Notes: generated by a model not told the origin, from the sequence alone. DNA of 64,000 nt from Symsagittifera roscoffensis (GCF_963678635.1 NC_087063.1:17238449-17302448), one strand, 5' to 3'. Counted from the first letter of the stretch, positions 20,201-31,336 are shown. A program made the numbers and translations.

Positions 20201-20552
20201 CGATCCCTCGCAGTACAGGATCCTTGTCCACTTTGGCATTGACAAACATGACATCTTTGTAATCCTCTTCGACTATCAATCTATCTCTTACCAATGACTT
20301 CTGAGTTTTACTCAAATCTGCCAAATCACTCTTGCAAAGCAACAAAATTCTCGGCTTGATTCCAATGCGATGCTTGAAAGTTTTGTTACGACCCGTGAAC
20401 GGAATTCGGGTGTCGTTAACTTCGAACAGACAGTCAACATATTTCAGCACTTGTTGCATTTTGTTCATGCCTCGCATTATGTGACCGGGAAACCAGGACA
20501 GTTTGTCGGCTGCCGGAAATGCGAACGTTTTCCGGAAACAACTTGAGGTCAT
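17263..20552 (-). CDS. MTG1: Mitochondrial ribosome-associated GTPase 1 (MTG1)
   Basis: Three exons: 20198-20552, 18004-18180 and 17263-17852. Donors are GTAGTT and GTACTG; acceptors are TTTCAG and TTTTTCAG. Phases agree and give 373 residues, close to the roughly 330 of animal MTG1. The protein is a circularly permuted GTPase of the YlqF/MTG1 family. WFPGHIMRGMNKM opens the domain. The G4 box follows as CKSD (residues 73-76, where NKxD is usual), then VNAK. G1 is GIPNVGKSS (145-153), G2-like KPGVTRA, and G3 DTPG. The C-terminal TGLRLALYDYV and ADYLLYELNKHQ match the family tail. It acts in the mitochondrial matrix in late assembly of the large ribosomal subunit. Oddities: EVNDTRIP replaces the usual VHDARIP, and exon 1 has a second copy at 31337-31691. 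Confidence 0.9.
18470..19410. repeat. Foldback element in MTG1 intron 1
   Basis: The left arm (about 18470-18650) and the right arm (about 19219-19410) are long imperfect inverted repeats. Matching words include CAAAAATTTGCCAAA with its reverse complement, GAAGATATAATTCATT with its counterpart, and TTCACTGCATTTT with AAAATGCAGTGAA. The loop carries the tRNA-related repeat at 18651-19007. The arms are diverged, so the structure is old. A deletion at the inner right end (near 19228) is visible when compared with the duplicate at 30368-30395. Confidence 0.55.
18651..19007 (-). repeat. tRNA-related interspersed repeat, copy 2
   Basis: Same family as 3650-4015. The left hairpin GCAAAGCTGAGCTTCGC, B-box-like GATCGAATCC on the minus strand, and right end ACTAGTGTAAAC are all present. 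The A-box region is less well kept than in copy 1. This copy is nearly identical to the one at 29773 because both lie in a segmental duplication. Confidence 0.65.
19622..19843 (-). other. GC-rich patch with open frame inside MTG1 intron 1
   Basis: A 73-codon frame is open here and in the duplicate at 30771-30992. The patch is much less AT-rich than its surroundings. It includes a poly-C/CT run and a hydrophilic run reading FRRSRSHLEEADDTGTPP. Duplication explains why both copies are open. The words resemble the CG-rich tails of some retroposons, so I take it as repeat-derived rather than a gene. I do not recognise the product. Confidence 0.3.
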
Positions 20553-20614
20553 TTCAATCTCAAAGTATCATAACTATTCTGAAAACGATAGCCTGACTAA
20601 AGATATGTATGATA

Positions 20615-21239
20615 ATCCTGCGCCCTGGTGGTTTTTGTGAACATCGAACCCTGAGTGAACTTTTTTTGAAATGCCGGCCCATGTACCTAGATGGCCAAAA
20701 TTTGGCAAATAGACATCGGGAATGGACTTAAAACAGCATTTAACGTCCAGCTATGTCTTTGTTTTGGAATTTTAGTCATGAAAAACAAGTTTTTAAAAAT
20801 AGGGCTAAGCACTATGGTGGTTTTTGTGGTGTTTTTGCTGAGCTCAGTTTTGACGTTTAAATTAAGTTTTTTCACCTAAAAATTACACCATTGTAATCCT
20901 CTGCCCAGTTCCTTTCCTGTCCGTAGGTACCTCATTTTTGTTTTTTTGATCATCAAAAGTTATCAAAAATCTCATTTGAAAAATTTTTGAAAAATTAGGG
21001 CTAACTTTTTTTTTCATTTAGCTGTAAAACCTGAACTAGTAAGATTAGGATAACGAAACTGGTACCATTCGATCACATTTTGTCAGAGGTTTCCAGCCAT
21101 ATAGATAACTTTGTATGGCTAAATCTAGAAACATCAACTGTACCAGAAGGTCGAGTACAACTCATAGGTTCGAAAAACCAAAATCTTACCCTATGTTGCA
21201 AAAATTATGAAATTTGGCACAGAGGGGTAGTTTTACACA
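20615..21239. other. Region upstream of MTG1 copy A, no gene seen
   Basis: This segment is AT-rich with T-runs and ends at the satellite array. No conserved protein is visible on either strand. The first ~60 bases would be the MTG1 promoter if exon 1 copy A is the one used. Confidence 0.4.
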
Positions 21240-22860
21240 AGGACAACGATGAAATAATTTGTTTTGGCAGTTTCCTATTTTTGGATGCATTTTGGTCACT
21301 TGCGCCAATGTGACCCTGAGAAATGGTGGTTTTTGAGATTTTTCGTAATTTTGGCGTTTTTCTGATTTGTTCTCGTTTGTTTGGATTAATCAGACCTATC
21401 GCGTTGAAAGATGTGTTATCAGGCTTTCCAACGATACCAATAAAGTTTGAAAACTCGATATATAACTTGGTCAAACGTTTTTTTTAAGTTAGCCCTAAAA
21501 TGGTTTTTAAGAATTTTCTTAGTTTTTCTGAGCTCACATGCCCTCTATGAGTGAAATATCACAGTTATTCAAGTAAAATTGATTGCTATGTATGTGCTAG
21601 ACATCTACAACCGTAACCTGAAAGAACCTGCAAGGTATAATAACCCTATGATTGTTTTCACTACACAAGTTTTTTGCCAAAGTGATACTGAGAAATGGTG
21701 GTTTTTGAGGTTTTTCGTAATTTTGGCGTTTTTCTGATTTGTTCTCGTTTGTTTGGATTAATCAGGCCTATCGGGTTAAAAAGATGTGTTATCAAGCTTT
21801 CCAACGATACTAATAAAAATTAAAAACTCGATATATAACTGGGTAAAACGTTTTTTTCTTTAAGTTATCCCTAAAATGGTTTTTAAGAATTTTCTTCGTT
21901 TTTCTGAGCTCACATGCCCTCTAGGAGTGAAATATCAAAGTTATTCAAGTAGAATTGACTGCTATGTATGTGCTAGACATCTACAACCGTAACCTGAAAG
22001 AACCGGCAAGGTATATTAATCCTATGATTGTTTTCACTACACAAAATTTTTTGCCAAAGTGACACTGAGAAATGGTGGTTTTTGAGGTTTTTCGTAATTT
22101 TGGCGTTTTTCTGATTTGTTTTTCGTTTGTTTGGATTAATCAGGCCTATCGAGTTGAAAAGATGTGTTATCAGGCTTTCCAACGATACTAATAAAGTTTA
22201 AAAACTCGATATATAACTTGGTCAAACGTTTTTTTTAAGTTAGCCCTAAAGATGGTTTTTAAGAATTTTCTTCGTTTTTCTGAGCTCAAATGCCCTCTAT
22301 GAGTGAAATATCAAAGTTATTCGAGTAAAATTGACTGCTATGTATGTGCTAGACATCTACAACCGTAACCTGAAAGAACCGGCAAGGTATGAGAATCCTA
22401 TGATTGTTTTCACTAGACAAAAGTTTTTTGTAAAGTTTGATTTCAATTGAGGTTTTTTTTTCGTATTTTTGGCTTATCTCAGGACTATCGAGTTGAATTG
22501 ATGTGTTATAAAGCTGTCCAACGATACCAATTCTTTTTCAAAACTCGAAGTAAAACTCTTTTAAGTTAGCTCTAAGCTGTTTTTAATTTTTTTTTCGTTT
22601 TTCAGAGCTCATTTTTTTTTTTTTACCCTATGGCTCCCTTCACTGGACCAAACATTTTTGTAAAGGTTGAACTCAAACGAGGTTTTTTTGTTTCTTTGGC
22701 GTTTTTTGATTTTTTTTTGGGTTTGTCAGGACTATCTGGTTGAAATTATGTGCTATTAGGCTTTCCAACAATACCAATATTCTTTAAAAACTCGAAATTT
22801 AACTGCGTCAAAATCTTTTTTAAAGTTAGCCCTAAGGTGTTTCAGATTAGCAAAACTCTT
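21240..22860 (+). repeat. Tandem repeat, ~375-bp units
   Basis: Three well-matched units are marked by AAATGGTGGTTTTTGA at about 21321, 21692 and 22071, giving a period of 371-379. Each carries CTTTCCAACGATAC, AAAACTCGATATATAAC and AGTTAGCCCTAA-type words. Two more degenerate, shortened units follow at about 22440 and 22680. Divergence rises toward the right edge, as expected for satellites that homogenise in the middle. Confidence 0.8.
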
Positions 22861-23237
22861 TTTTTTTGCATGAAACCTCGTTTATATTGTCTGAAACTCA
22901 GCAATTAAACTTGATATAGATTCTAGAGGAACGACAAGGGCAAAATAAGGCCTATTTATTTGCTAAGATAACCTTAAACTTCAAAATCAAAACTTTCTCT
23001 GCTAATAAATTTTTTCTTTAACTGAGTCTAGCAAAAAAAACTTTTCTCATGAAAGGTTGTGGTTAATGTGTGCAATCAAGGCAAACTACATGATATTGAT
23101 CTCAGAGGAACAAGAAGGACAAATTACTGCGTCTCTAAGAGCTTAGATAAACAATAAAAAATTAAGATCCAATTTTTTCTCTGGTAGTCTTATTTTTTTC
23201 AAGTCAGCCTAGCAAAAAAGTTTATTGTTGAAAGAGT
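22861..23237. other. AT-rich stretch between satellite and tandem duplication
   Basis: It contains diverged repeats of the type 'AGAGGAAC-AGGACAAAT' (near 22925, 23104 and 23274), which look like short decayed tandem units. No gene is seen. Confidence 0.4.
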
Positions 23238-24389
23238 GTTAAATTTTCTACAATCGAGACCAATGTTGATATCAGAGGAATATTTATGACAAATAATTTC
23301 ATCTATGAAATCTTAGGTAACAATTAAAATTGAAAAAAAAAGATATAAACAATACATAATTAAATGAATTACTCGAGTTGGATTATTTTTTGGTGCCTCT
23401 CAGTTCAGCCTGTTTTTATAGGGCTATCTAGGACCGCATACGGGGAGGCGGGCACCATCGGTCCCAAAAACTTTTTTTGGCTTTTTTTTTTCTTTTGTTG
23501 TGAGAAAGCTTTCTCTTTTTTGGAACTTGAAGTTCTCACCTTTTTTTTTCGAAGCCAAGGCTTTTTCTTTTTTAGACATATAAATGTTAAACAATCAACT
23601 GCAAAGGATGAATTGTAGTCAACTAAGTCCCTCCTAGCACAACTAAGGCTTATGGAGGCACAAAGTCAAAAACAACTCACCCAATCACTCAACTACGCCC
23701 CTCCTAGCACAATTAAGGCTTATGGCGGCACAAAGTCAAGTGATCAAAATCAATATACGGCAACAACAACAATCAACTGCAAAGGATGAATTGCAGGCAA
23801 CTAAGCCCCTCCTAGCACAACTAAGGCTTATGGAGGCACAAAGTCAAAAACAACTCACCCAATCACTCAACTAAGCCCCTCCCTAGGACAACAAAGGCTT
23901 ATGGAGGCACAAAGTCAAGTGATCAAAATCAAATTACTGCACAAAAAAATACAGCACGAAATACCGAGGTCATACGTAAATTAACCGTATTTATCGGAAA
24001 TTTTAAGTCAACAAAGAATAATGAACTGCCATAATTTTCAGTATTTAAAAGCTGAATTAAATGTCATAAAGTACGCAAAAATGAAAACATTAAAAAGTCA
24101 ACTTTAAAATGGCGCCTGAACAATTTGTGAACTTTGTTTCAATCTCTCAGTTTTATACTTTTTTCACACACTTCTTTCTTCACCTGGAAATTCATTAGTT
24201 GTGACCTTGGTTTTCTAGCTATGAGTTCTTGCAAGAACATACTGGTAAAAAAAGGTTTAACAAAGGGTTTAACAAGTGTACAGGGTTGTAACATAGTTTT
24301 TAAGGAACAGAGTTTTTAGGGAACGAGAGTTTTTGTTCAATGTTTTTCAGATCCTTCTTTTATCTAGTCACTTATTTGTTTGAAAATTT
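23238..24389. repeat. 1.15 kb direct repeat, copy 1
   Basis: It starts GTTAAATTTTCTACAATCG and ends TTTGTTTGAAAA-TTT, and is followed directly by copy 2. It contains a T-rich block with a GC-rich core GACCGCATACGGGGAGGCGG near 23430, then the 178-bp minisatellite, then a unique part with short open frames that match between copies. Confidence 0.85.
23592..23940. repeat. Minisatellite, ~178-bp unit, 2 units
   Basis: The unit begins CAATCAACTGCAAAGGATG and contains two half-units, each holding CCCCTCCTAGCACAACTAAGG and GGAGGCACAAAGTCAA. Read on the plus strand, the half-unit gives an open LLAQLRLMEAQSQ stretch, so the unit may descend from coiled-coil coding sequence. Confidence 0.75.
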
Positions 24390-25714
24390 GTTAAATTTTC
24401 TACAATCGAGACCAATGTTGATATCAGAGGAATATTTATGACAAATAATTTCATCTATGAAATCTTAGGTAACAATTAAAATTGAAAAAAAAGATATAAA
24501 TAATACATAATTAAATGAATTACTCGAGTTGGATTATTTTTTGGTGCCTCTCAGTTCAGCCTGTTTTTATAGGGCTATCTAGGACCGCCAACGGGGAGGC
24601 GGGCACCATCGGTCCCAAAAACTTTTTTTGGCTTTTTTTTTCTTTTGTTGTGAGAAAGCTTTCTCTTTTTTGGAACTTGAAGTTCTCACCTTTTTTTTCG
24701 AAGCCAAGGCTTTTTCTTTTTTAGACATATAAATGTTAAACAATCAACTGCAAAGGATGAATTGTAGTCAACTAAGCCCCTCCTAGCAAAACTAAGGCTT
24801 ATGGAGGCACAAAGTCAAAAACAACTCACCCAATCACTCAACTACGCCCCTCCTAGCACAACTAAGGCTTATGGAGGCACAAAGTCAAGTGATCAAAATC
24901 AATATACGGCAACAACAACAATCAACTGCAAAGGATGAATTGCAGGCAACTTAGCCCCTCCTAGCACAACTAAGGCTTATGGAGGCACAAAGTCAAAAAC
25001 AACTCACCCAATCACTCAACTACGCCCCTCCTAGCACAACTAAGGCTTATGGAGGCACAAAGTCAAGTGAACAAAATCAATATACGGCAACAACAACAAT
25101 CAACTGCAAAGGATGAATTGTAGGCAACTAAGCCCCTCCTAGCACAACTAAGGCTTATGGAGGCACAAAGTCAAAAACAACTCACCCAATCACTCAACTA
25201 AGCCCCTCCCTAGGACAACAAAGGCTTATGGAGGCACAAAGTCAAGTGATCAAAATCAAATTACTGCACAAAAAAAATACAGCACGAAATACCGAGGTCA
25301 TACGTAAATTAACCGTATTTATCGGAAATTTTAAGTCAACAAAGAATAATGAACTGCCATAATTTTCAGTATTTAAAAGCTGAATTAAATGTCATAAAGT
25401 ACGCAAAAATGAAAACATTAAAAAGTCAACTTTAAAATGGCGCCTGAACAATTTGTGAACTTTGTTTCAATATCTCAGTTTTATACTTTTTTCACACACT
25501 TCTTTCTTCACCTGGAAATTCATTAGTTGTGACCTTGGTTTTCTAGCTATGAGTTCTTGCAAGAACATACTGGTAAAAAAAGGTTTAACAAAGGGTTTAA
25601 CAAGTGTACAGGGTTGTAACATAGTTTTTAAGGAACAGAGTTTTTAGGGAACGAGAGTTTTTGTTCAATGTTTTTCAGATCCTTCTTTTATCTAGTCACT
25701 CATTTGTTTGAAAA
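24390..25714. repeat. 1.15 kb direct repeat, copy 2 (expanded)
   Basis: It is nearly identical to copy 1 but about 175 bases longer. The extra length is one additional minisatellite unit. The copy ends TTTGTTTGAAAA and abuts the 3' end of the tyrosine-recombinase pseudogene. Confidence 0.85.
24742..25255. repeat. Minisatellite, ~178-bp unit, 3 units
   Basis: Same unit as at 23592. Starts are near 24742, 24920 and 25098. The last unit carries the CCCTCCCTAGGACAAC variant, also seen in the last unit of copy 1, which aligns the two arrays and shows where the extra unit was gained. Confidence 0.75.
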
Positions 25715-25782
25715 TGACCCTGATCTGATCAAGTTTCAAGTTGAAGCCAGGAACTTCATTTCTCGTGATGGCTCTGCTCAAA

Positions 25783-28142
25783 TTAAAGTTCTCTTCTAAC
25801 AAGTTTTTCAAAAAAAACTTGAGCAAGATAATTTCTTCCCTCATCATTTAATATGTACTTCTGCGTAGTTCTCTGTTTTCGTTTCTTGATGAAGAGTGAA
25901 ATTTCTTTTTCACTGGGGAGTTCTACCAGTCTGCCTTCCTGTCTCTCAGTCGATGAGCCGCTATATAGGCTGTATTCCGAGGCATCGCTGACTTCGCCCT
26001 CGCTGGCTTCGTCCTCATCGTCTTTTTTTTGAGATTTCAAGAGCCAATTGTTCTCTCGGCTTTTTGTCAACTGCACCTGTGAGATCCCTGTCCAACAAAG
26101 TCGTCATGAACGCACTGTTGCGCTTTTTGTTCTGCGCAACTTCGTAGTGTTGCACAGCAACTGCTCGTGAATGACCCATCTGTTGGTCAAGTGCCCGGAA
26201 AGCTCTAGGGTCATCTACAGTCTCCGCCCAGTGCGATTTGACTGCCTTGCGGAATCTGTTGGCGTCGAAGTTGGGAACGTTATGTTGCTTTCGCACTGTA
26301 CGAGAGTAGCTCTTCATTCTGGATACTACTGCTTCTTTTGTTATCTCCGTTAAGCAGGAGTCCAGTGGTGCAAAAAGCCAGTCCGAAGAATCAAGTTAAA
26401 AGAGGGACCTCAGGTTCAAGTACTTTTCGAGGATCTTTAAGTCTGTCTTCTTTATCGTCAGGTACTTCTCTCAATCAAATCTAAAATTTTTGTGGCTCTC
26501 CAGCACCTGGCGATGAATCAAGTTGATCCTCCTGTTCTGTCCTTTCCCGGTTCTTATATCCTGGATCTCAGGCGGCATGAGAGCGATTCTTTATAGGCCG
26601 TTGGCTTCGTCTGCTTCAATTTCCCGCAAGAAGCTTGCTCTCATTTTCAAGATAGTGCCTGCTCGAGCTGAGGTGCGCATGCACAAAAGGGCTATTATGT
26701 TGTGCTGGATTTTTCTGAGTTGCACTGCGTCTACATTTTGTTCCTCCAGCTCCGTTTCTAGATAGTGAGTGACATTTTCTCTAAGTGCACTCAGCTCCTT
26801 CATTGTTGGCAGTGAGTTTCCCTCCGCGTAATTATAGAGATGTTTTCTACCTTTTGCAGACTTATTCAGTAGGTTTTTTCGATCTCTTATCTCTTGTAAC
26901 AAGATGTCGAACTCGACAACTTGTTGTTTGCGGCCGTACTTAACGAGAAGAAGTTCTGCAAACTTCTGCAGATCAGTCATTAGATTTTGCTTAGCTTTAG
27001 CAGTTTTGACTGGTCTTGCTATGCTTTCGTATGAGTGTACCCAAACTGCTATTTTGCTCATGTCTTTAAAGCCTTCACTTAGTACGAGGCATTCCCGGAT
27101 TCGCTGCAGTTTTGTAGTTATATTCTCCTGAGTGAAAAGTGACCCTTCATTATGCTTGAACTCATGTAGTTTTTGTTCTTTAAATTCTCGCAGACTACTG
27201 TCGAAATTGATGGGTCCTCTTATCACGTCATCGTTTCCTGTTTCTTTCGGATGTCCAGAGAGTGGCTTCAATTGCTTCCCGAGGATCACTGATACATCCG
27301 CCAAGGTTCTTACTACTGTCCGGTTTTTTCTGTGTTCTTGGTGGCGCCAGCTCTGAGAAAAAACGTGGAGACAGTCTGGTAGTGAGCAGACGTACCGTTT
27401 CTCATTCGTTGAGTTCACTGCGTTCCTATTCTGCAGTAAGGTAATTTTTTGAATAACATTCAGTTCTAGACCACAGAACTGGTGCTCCTGCATATAGTGA
27501 CGGCGCAAATGATGGTCTCGACTGAAGTTTATTTGATGGCATAGCTGGCAGGAAAATAGTCCCTTTTGTTCCTCAAAACTTGCACTATCTTCAGGTACGG
27601 CTACAGCAACTTCATCTTGTTGTGGTTTTTCTCGGGGATACTCTAGTGGGCACCAATTCTCACCACTCATCCCACCTTGCTCCTCGATAATATGCTTCTT
27701 GAAAGCCGGGATTTGCGATTTGCAGCGAATGGCATAGCATCCCATACAAATTAGATACTGGTCGTTTCCAGTCAATTTGAAAGAGAATTCGTTCCCAGGA
27801 AAGTCTCTTTTCGCAGGAAAACATATGAGGCTTTATTTCCTCGGGGCACGACAATGGAAAGTCACATGAAAAGCAGTGCCATTCTTTTGCTTTCCGGGTG
27901 AAAACGAACGGGTCTGATATTTTTGATGTTGTTTCCTTCTGTTTAGATCTCTTCTCCAGTATCTTTTCCACAGTCTTTAATCGCGTTGTGAGGTAGAGCG
28001 GCTTTTCTTCGGCTTTTTCATCTGCAATAATGGGCTCATCCTCCTCTGGCTCTCCATCACTACTGTCTTCACTGTTGAACCCGAAGCTGGCTGCGAGACT
28101 CAGCTCGGTGTTTGGTCTTTTGATCAATGGTGGCGGTAACAT
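25783..28142 (-). pseudogene. Zinc-finger/tyrosine-recombinase-like transposon gene, frameshifted
   Basis: Reading leftward from the ATG at 28142, an acidic N-terminus (FNSEDSSDGEPEEDEP) leads into Cys/His motifs (WHCFSCDF, CMGCYAI). C2H2 fingers follow (FSCQLCHQINFSRDHHLRRH; YVCSLPDCLHVF). Then comes a helical middle and a C-terminal recombinase-like block, FDANRFRKAVKSHW ... MGHSRAVAVQHY, near 26250-26130. The R...H and GH...Y spacing fits tyrosine recombinases of the Crypton-like or integrase-core type. An acidic Lys-rich tail ends at 25783. Breaks: a one-base shift near 27810; stops at about 26583 (TAA), ~26484 and ~26398; and another shift in the T-run near 26030. No terminal inverted repeats seen. 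Exact family uncertain. Confidence 0.6.
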
Positions 28143-28429
28143 TGATCACTTCTTCCTCACTTCCACTCGTCTCCAAAACTGGGGTATGTACAATTTGAGA
28201 TCCGCTCGCTTTTTGCCTTTCTTCGACTTCCAAATTTGAAAAGGTCTAAAATTTGAAAAAAAAAAACTGGAGTAAAAAGTTACCAATTATGAGGCTAATA
28301 TACAAGCATTTGAAAAAGTTTAAAATACATTTTTTGACGTGAAGACGAATTTTCAATGAAAAACTTAACCTTAATCAAAAAATAATCTACATAGCACCTA
28401 TCTTATGGATGAAAATTTTTCTCAAAATT
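28143..28429. other. Upstream flank of recombinase pseudogene
   Basis: No gene is seen. An AT-rich flank follows the pseudogene's start codon. Confidence 0.4.
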
Positions 28430-29090
28430 CATTCGGGTTTTTAAGATCTGGCTCAATGTATTTACACTTTTTTTTGGAAAAACGCAGTTTTTTACTAGTT
28501 TTTAATTTATAACTTTTTTTTCACTCGCTAAATTTCCCTAACTTTTTCTTTAAAAAAGTAAGCTTGATGTGTTGCGTTTAGAAAGTATCACTTCACTTTC
28601 TGAAACAGACTGTCAGTATCTAAAAATTTCCTTTTTCTTAAAAAACAATTGACCCATTTTTAGTCATTTTTTTTCAACCTCTGATAGCGATGAAAACAAA
28701 TTTTTCGGTAAGAAAATGAGCTTTTCTCGAAAATCTACGGAAGAATCAGCTCTTGTCCTATTTGTGAGTCACTTTTTAAAAACATTTTGAGATCAAATTT
28801 CAAATGCGTTGTTGAGATCTGGCTCCCTGTAGGTGCACTTTTTTGAAAAAACGCAGTTTTTTACTAGTTTTTCCTTTATAACTTTTTTTACTCGCTAAAT
28901 TTCTTTAATTCTTTTCTTTGAAAAATTGGGCTGGATGTTTTACGTTCAGGAAATATCACTTCGTTTTCTCAAAAAAAAAGACTGAAACTATTAAAAATTT
29001 TCGTTTTTTTTTAAATGACCCCTTTTTGGTCATTTTTTTCACCCTCTGATAGCGATGAAAAACAATTTTTCGGTACGAATGTGAGTTTTT
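28430..29090 (+). repeat. Two-unit tandem repeat, ~364 bp
   Basis: CTCTGATAGCGATGAAAA occurs at about 28679 and 29043. GCAGTTTTTTACTAGTTTTT occurs at about 28484 and 28852. The units have diverged by substitutions and small indels. Composition resembles the array at 21240 but the words differ. Confidence 0.7.
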
Positions 29091-29339
29091 ATCGAAACAT
29101 TATTGAAGAATCCTGTAACAGAAAACTATTTTAAATATTCTTATTATTACTTTTTTGCATGTTGGAGGACTAATAGCGAGTTTTCTTAAGCTATCTGTTT
29201 TTTTTTGTAAATTTTTGGGAGCACTAATTTTTTTTTCTTTAATTTTGCTCTTTAAACTTTTAAATCCTTGCTCTTTAAACAATTGACCTTTGCTATGGTA
29301 ACATGATATCAAAAAATCATTAATTTTTTGCAAATAGTT

Positions 29340-29744
29340 TTCAAGTTATATTTCTTCAAATTTTGCCAAAAAATTGACACATTTCGAAAAGCGTCCATTT
29401 TGCTACAATTTTGAGGACCTGTAACTTTTTCCTCTTTTTATATTAATTTTTTTAAACTGTGTCATAGTGGAGAAAAATTTGTGACTAATCGTTGTCATCA
29501 TAATCTTCAGGATATCTCAAGTGGTCTTCGAGTTAGAGGTCCTCAAAAAACGCGAAAAAAATCAGTAAAAATTGTAAACTTATTTTGCAGCAACTTTGAG
29601 GACCTCTAACTTTTTTTCTAATTTTCGAATATTGCTCAAACTTGGTCATTCTGTTGTCATGCAGTTGGGTAAGCTTTGTCATCAAAAGTATGATGTTTTT
29701 TTCTTTTTTTCATGAGTTACAGATCCTCAAATTTTGCCAAAAAT
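29340..29744 (+). repeat. Short diverged tandem repeat, ~180 bp
   Basis: The words TTTTGAGGACCTGTAACTTTTT (29412) and TTTGAGGACCTCTAACTTTTT (29593) mark two units. CTCAAATTTTGCCAAAAA recurs at 29358 and 29728. The array stops exactly where the segmental duplication starts. Confidence 0.55.
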
Positions 29745-29772
29745 TGAACAAGCTACTATAGTGCTGAATTAA

Positions 29773-30130
29773 ACACAGAGGCAAAGCTGAGCTTCGCAAA
29801 CACTAGCGCGAACACGACAAAAAAGCAGCTCTATGAAGTGCAATATGAAACAGAAGATATAAGCCTCGAAGTAGTAAAAATTCGGTTACGTCTCGGATTC
29901 GATCTGCGACATAGAGATAATGAGTCTCACACACTAATTAAATCAAAAATACTAGCCACAAATAAAGCAGAAAACAGATGCTACGAAATTTCCAATGCTA
30001 CAGATTGTGATTACATCAAGTGCCACCAAATAAGTGAACACTTTTAATGAACACTGATATTTGCGAGTTGGATTGGAAAAAAAGAAGTTCGTACTAAAAC
30101 AACTACGCTCGCATTCCCACTTGTGTAAAC
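29773..30130 (-). repeat. tRNA-related interspersed repeat, copy 3
   Basis: Near-identical to copy 2 through the segmental duplication. The left hairpin GCAAAGCTGAGCTTCGC and right GTGTAAAC end are present. It lies between the 28-bp inverted arms at 29745-29772 and 30368-30395. Confidence 0.65.
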
Positions 30131-31336
30131 AACCAGATAAAATAAACTGTAACTGAAATTCAAAATCGTTTTTTTTTCAATTTCGAGGACAAAAATTGCC
30201 TAGAGTGTTCCCAGTTTTTTTGACATGCAATTTGCAAAATTTTGAAACAAAATTAAACGCTTAAAACTAGTCAATTCAATTGGTTCAAAATCAAGGAAGT
30301 AAACGGTCAATTGTAGTTATTCTCAAACCAATTAATTGTTACATCTTAATTTCTTAAGCCGGTTATTTTAATTCAGCACTATAGTAGCTTGTTCAGCATA
30401 AAATGCAGTGAAAATTCATTCAACCGCAAAATATGCGTGAAAAAAAAATCCCATTGAATGAACTATATCATCAAAATTTGGCAAATTTTTGCTGCCCACT
30501 GCAGAAAAATCTTTTCTTTAACAACCCAAAAATTTACGAAACAGCAGAAAAATTATAAAAAACGTGTTTTCAAAAGACCCTGTACACAATATAGGCGTAG
30601 CCGATAAAAAATGAGCCGAAACCGTTCAACAGACGAAAAACAGACTCAAAATCTGACTAGGTAAATTAAAAAATTAAAGAAACTTCAATTACATTTAATA
30701 TTTTTTAAACAAAAAGCCATGTTCTGGAATATAAGCCATTAAAACGTGATAGATTATATATGATTGGCATTTAAAGAACGGAAAAATAACCGACCGAAAC
30801 TAGTACGAAAACCAGTACTTCGCTCTTGGTTGGAGGGGTCCCAGTGTCATCTGCCTCCTCAAGGTGGGACCGGCTACGGCGAAATGGATTAAACCCCCTC
30901 CCCCGCTGTTGGCCTTGCAATGAGTAGGACCGGGGCAAATAAAAGAAGTATGGAAACCACGAATCCGAAAAAAATTCCCAACAATTATTCAAGAAAATTT
31001 TTTTGTATAAAAATTAGTGCCGGAAACGAACTCCACCCAATTATTACCTAACTTAAATGATGGAAATTTATTTAAATTTTCAAGTACTAGAGCACGAACT
31101 ATTTCTGCTAAATTGTCTATTATGTGAACAAACTTATTTACGGGGGAAAAGTCTCATACCTGGTTGCAACACCCCTGCTGATCGCAAGGAAAATAATATT
31201 GGAAAAACTTTAATATAAGGGAAAAATACAGATCAGTGGTTTGATATGCTCTCACGCGCTTACTATCTGCAGAAATACTTCAAATATTAATTAGAAACAT
31301 AACTTCTAAAATTCGTGCAATTTCGACAAAAATTAC

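Larger units (their letters stand above)
18622..20614. repeat. Segmental duplication, copy A (contains MTG1 exon 1)
   Basis: This ~2 kb stretch matches 29745-31754 almost base for base, in the same orientation. The match starts within the left foldback arm and ends about 62 bases upstream of the MTG1 start codon, after GATATGTATGATAA. Differences are scattered substitutions and small indels. It carries the tRNA-related repeat, a GC-rich patch at about 19675-19800 and MTG1 exon 1. Confidence 0.85.

Noticed and set aside
23364-23618. 84-codon frame repeated at 24515
   Set aside because: It is repeated because the whole 1.15 kb segment is duplicated. T-runs create its Phe-rich composition, and the second copy is frameshifted.
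21000-29745. CRISPR-like array in the repeated regions
   Set aside because: Units are hundreds of bases long and variable, without short identical repeats and unique spacers.
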